From positions 1,054,001 to 1,118,000 of the forward strand of contig NZ_LT821227.1 of the NCBI RefSeq assembly GCF_900169485.1: a stretch of DNA of 64,000 nt, written 5' to 3'. Position numbers and translations under genes: made by a program. Positions 62,899 to 64,000 of this stretch are shown here, piece by piece (position 1 is the first letter of the stretch; the number at the start of each line of letters is the position of its first letter). The notes under the pieces are model-generated. The model was not told the DNA's origin. It was given only the letters and a program-made list of their open reading frames with translations, and did no database searches. Source of the DNA: Phoenicibacter congonensis. GTDB taxonomy: Bacteria > Actinomycetota > Coriobacteriia > Coriobacteriales > Eggerthellaceae.

Positions 62899-63645
62899 CT
62901 ACCTAATATCATTAAGCACATTTTGCGCTTGCAAAACTGCCTTTATTACATTTTCATAATTCATGCGTGTTGGGCCAATGACTGCAACAATCCCGCCATC
63001 TCTTGAAGTGCCAAACGTTGCAGTTACAACAGAAACGCCACGCAAATTGCTCGATTTGTTTTCATTCCCAATTCTAACTTGAAGCGAATCACCATCTGAA
63101 GGTGTTGAAAGTGTTCTGTATAAAACAGTGTCATCTTCAAGAATCTCCATCAACGGCAAAAGATTTGTCGAATCACGAAACTCTGGCTGTCTCATTATTA
63201 ACGAAATGCCTCGCTTTGCGATGTGTCCATGACCGGATTCTTTTTTCTTTGAAGAAATTACAGACAAATTATTGGTGATGCTTGAAAGCTTCATAGAAAT
63301 TTCTTCAAGCATGGCATCTATTTCATCTGCCGACTTTCTAATTTTGGATACATAGGAAGAAAAATCCTCTTCCTCATCTTCAGCAACATCGCAATAAAAC
63401 TCTTCATCGATGAGCGTGTCTACAAACTCACGATAGCCTGCCTCTGTCGGAATCCTTCCAGCAGAAGTGTGAGGCTGAGCAATGTAGCCGCATTCTTCAA
63501 GATAATTCAAATCATTGCGCACTGTAGCTGAACTCACATCAACGTCATAGTTGTCAACTATCGTTTTTGAACCCACTGGCATTGCTCGAAGAATATACTC
63601 TTCAATCAATGCACGCAATATGTATTGTCTTCTGTCTGATAGCAC
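62899..63645 (-). CDS. hrcA: Heat-inducible transcription repressor HrcA (short form)
   Basis: A 248-residue repressor. The N-terminal winged helix is clear (RRQYILRALIEEY, VSSATVRNDLNYLEECGY, HTSAGRIPTEAGYREFVD) and the C-terminus has the family end VIGPTRMNYENVI. It is about 90 residues shorter than usual (about 340); the missing part is in the middle, in the GAF-like region. The GTG at 63645 has GGTGA five bases upstream; earlier in-frame codons run through the CIRCE element. Confidence 0.9.
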   Translation of the reverse strand: MLSDRRQYILRALIEEYILRAMPVGSKTIVDNYDVDVSSATVRNDLNYLEECGYIAQPHTSAGRIPTEAGYREFVDTLIDEEFYCDVAEDEEEDFSSYVSKIRKSADEIDAMLEEISMKLSSITNNLSVISSKKKESGHGHIAKRGISLIMRQPEFRDSTNLLPLMEILEDDTVLYRTLSTPSDGDSLQVRIGNENKSSNLRGVSVVTATFGTSRDGGIVAVIGPTRMNYENVIKAVLQAQNVLNDIR

Positions 63646-63665
63646 CTTTATCACCAACTTGAATT

Positions 63666-63692
63666 TTAGCACTCTCAAGATTGGAGTGCTAA
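63666..63692. promoter_or_regulatory. CIRCE operator (HrcA binding site)
   Basis: A perfect TTAGCACTC-N9-GAGTGCTAA inverted repeat 20 bp upstream of hrcA. It predicts HrcA autorepression and heat induction of hrcA-dnaJ. Confidence 0.97.
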
Positions 63693-63792
63693 AGAGCAAC
63701 AAAACTACACCAGCAGTGGTATGCATCAAACAATCCCTACACTATCTCCTTTTAGGACATAATAATTAGTTGTGAGCTCTTAGAAAACACAA

Positions 63793-64000
63793 TTAAGCCA
63801 AATCAAAAATTTCGCCATAGAGTTCGTTGCCACAAAGCCATCCTTTATTAGTTGGGACATATCTGTCATCAACATGCCCTATCAAGCCCTTTTCAATTAA
63901 ATTCTCTAGAGTATTTTGTAATTCTGGCAAATAGTTGGATGCTTGAAATATCCTTGAATCACCGACACCTTTACTCATTCTGAACATGAGCATAACGTCT
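63793..64000 (-). CDS. C-terminal end of a HemW-like radical SAM protein, partial
   Basis: About 69 residues of a frame that enters from the window edge and stops at 63793. It contains the MLMFRMSKGVG segment, LENLIEKGLIG and VPTNKGWLCGNELYGEIF, which fit the C-terminal HemW domain of coproporphyrinogen oxidase-like proteins. hemW directly upstream of hrcA is a common order. The catalytic part is outside the window, so activity (haem chaperone or other) cannot be judged. Confidence 0.75.
   Translation of the reverse strand, partial: DVMLMFRMSKGVGDSRIFQASNYLPELQNTLENLIEKGLIGHVDDRYVPTNKGWLCGNELYGEIFDLA

Overview
The window looks like chromosomal DNA of a low-GC, strictly anaerobic, Gram-positive-type fermenter. 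My best guess is a coriobacterium-like member of the Actinomycetota, but this is inferred from gene content and not proven. Supporting signs are a GlnR-like orphan response regulator next to glnA, PASTA, VanW and FHA envelope genes, CIRCE/HrcA heat-shock control, candidate leaderless promoters, acetate fermentation genes, no respiratory genes other than hydrogenases, and a complete selenocysteine pathway. I see no insertion sequence, prophage or CRISPR array; almost everything is intact, tightly packed coding sequence.

Layout. 1-1661 (minus): a radical-type dehydratase-like protein (YjiM/DCCP family, cut by the window edge) and its ATP-dependent activase. 2169-7835 (minus): coaB and coaC as separate genes, an RluA-type pseudouridine synthase, lspA and ileS. 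8001-9892 (plus): two DegV fatty-acid-binding proteins, each preceded by a similar inverted repeat. 10009-14662: pta and ackA on the minus strand, separated by a plus-strand glf and a glycosyltransferase. 14736-18528 (minus): HIT protein, xseB/xseA, a membrane zinc peptidase and RNase D. 18585-19499 (plus): a lipid-kinase-like gene. Then come about 700 bp without a gene, carrying two diverged ~50-bp repeats and several hairpins, followed by tRNA-Cys and tRNA-Gly.

20493-35667 (minus) is a 15-kb formate hydrogenlyase operon of the Hyf (FHL-2) type: hyfB, C, D, E, F, a HycB-like ferredoxin, fdhF (selenocysteine at codon 140), a second ferredoxin, hyfG, hyfH, hyfI, hycH, hycI and focA. Divergent from it, 36167-42947 (plus) holds selA, selB, tRNA-Sec, selD (itself a selenoprotein, Sec27), glnA and a glnR-like regulator. 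So the machinery that makes selenocysteine lies directly beside the operon that needs it.

43139-44323 is a WecA/TagO-like transferase. 44616-55139 (minus) is a possible long transcription unit: a six-subunit Ech hydrogenase (echA-F) followed closely by pgsA, vanW, dacA, an FHA gene and a DUF721-like gene. 55327-64000 (minus) is a housekeeping cluster: hemW (partial), hrcA with CIRCE, dnaJ, rsmE, mtaB, a ybeY-dgkA fusion, era, a PASTA protein and recO.

Together: pyruvate-derived formate is moved by FocA and split by FdhF plus the Hyf hydrogenase to CO2 and H2 while ions are pumped. Ech probably couples reduced ferredoxin to H2. Pta and AckA make ATP and acetate. I found no clearly novel defence or mobile system. 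The most unusual items are the Sec-containing SelD, the two group-4 hydrogenases with different maturation needs, the structured hyf leader, the paired degV operators, the oppositely charged tails of EchC and EchD, and the unexplained repeat region beside the tRNAs.
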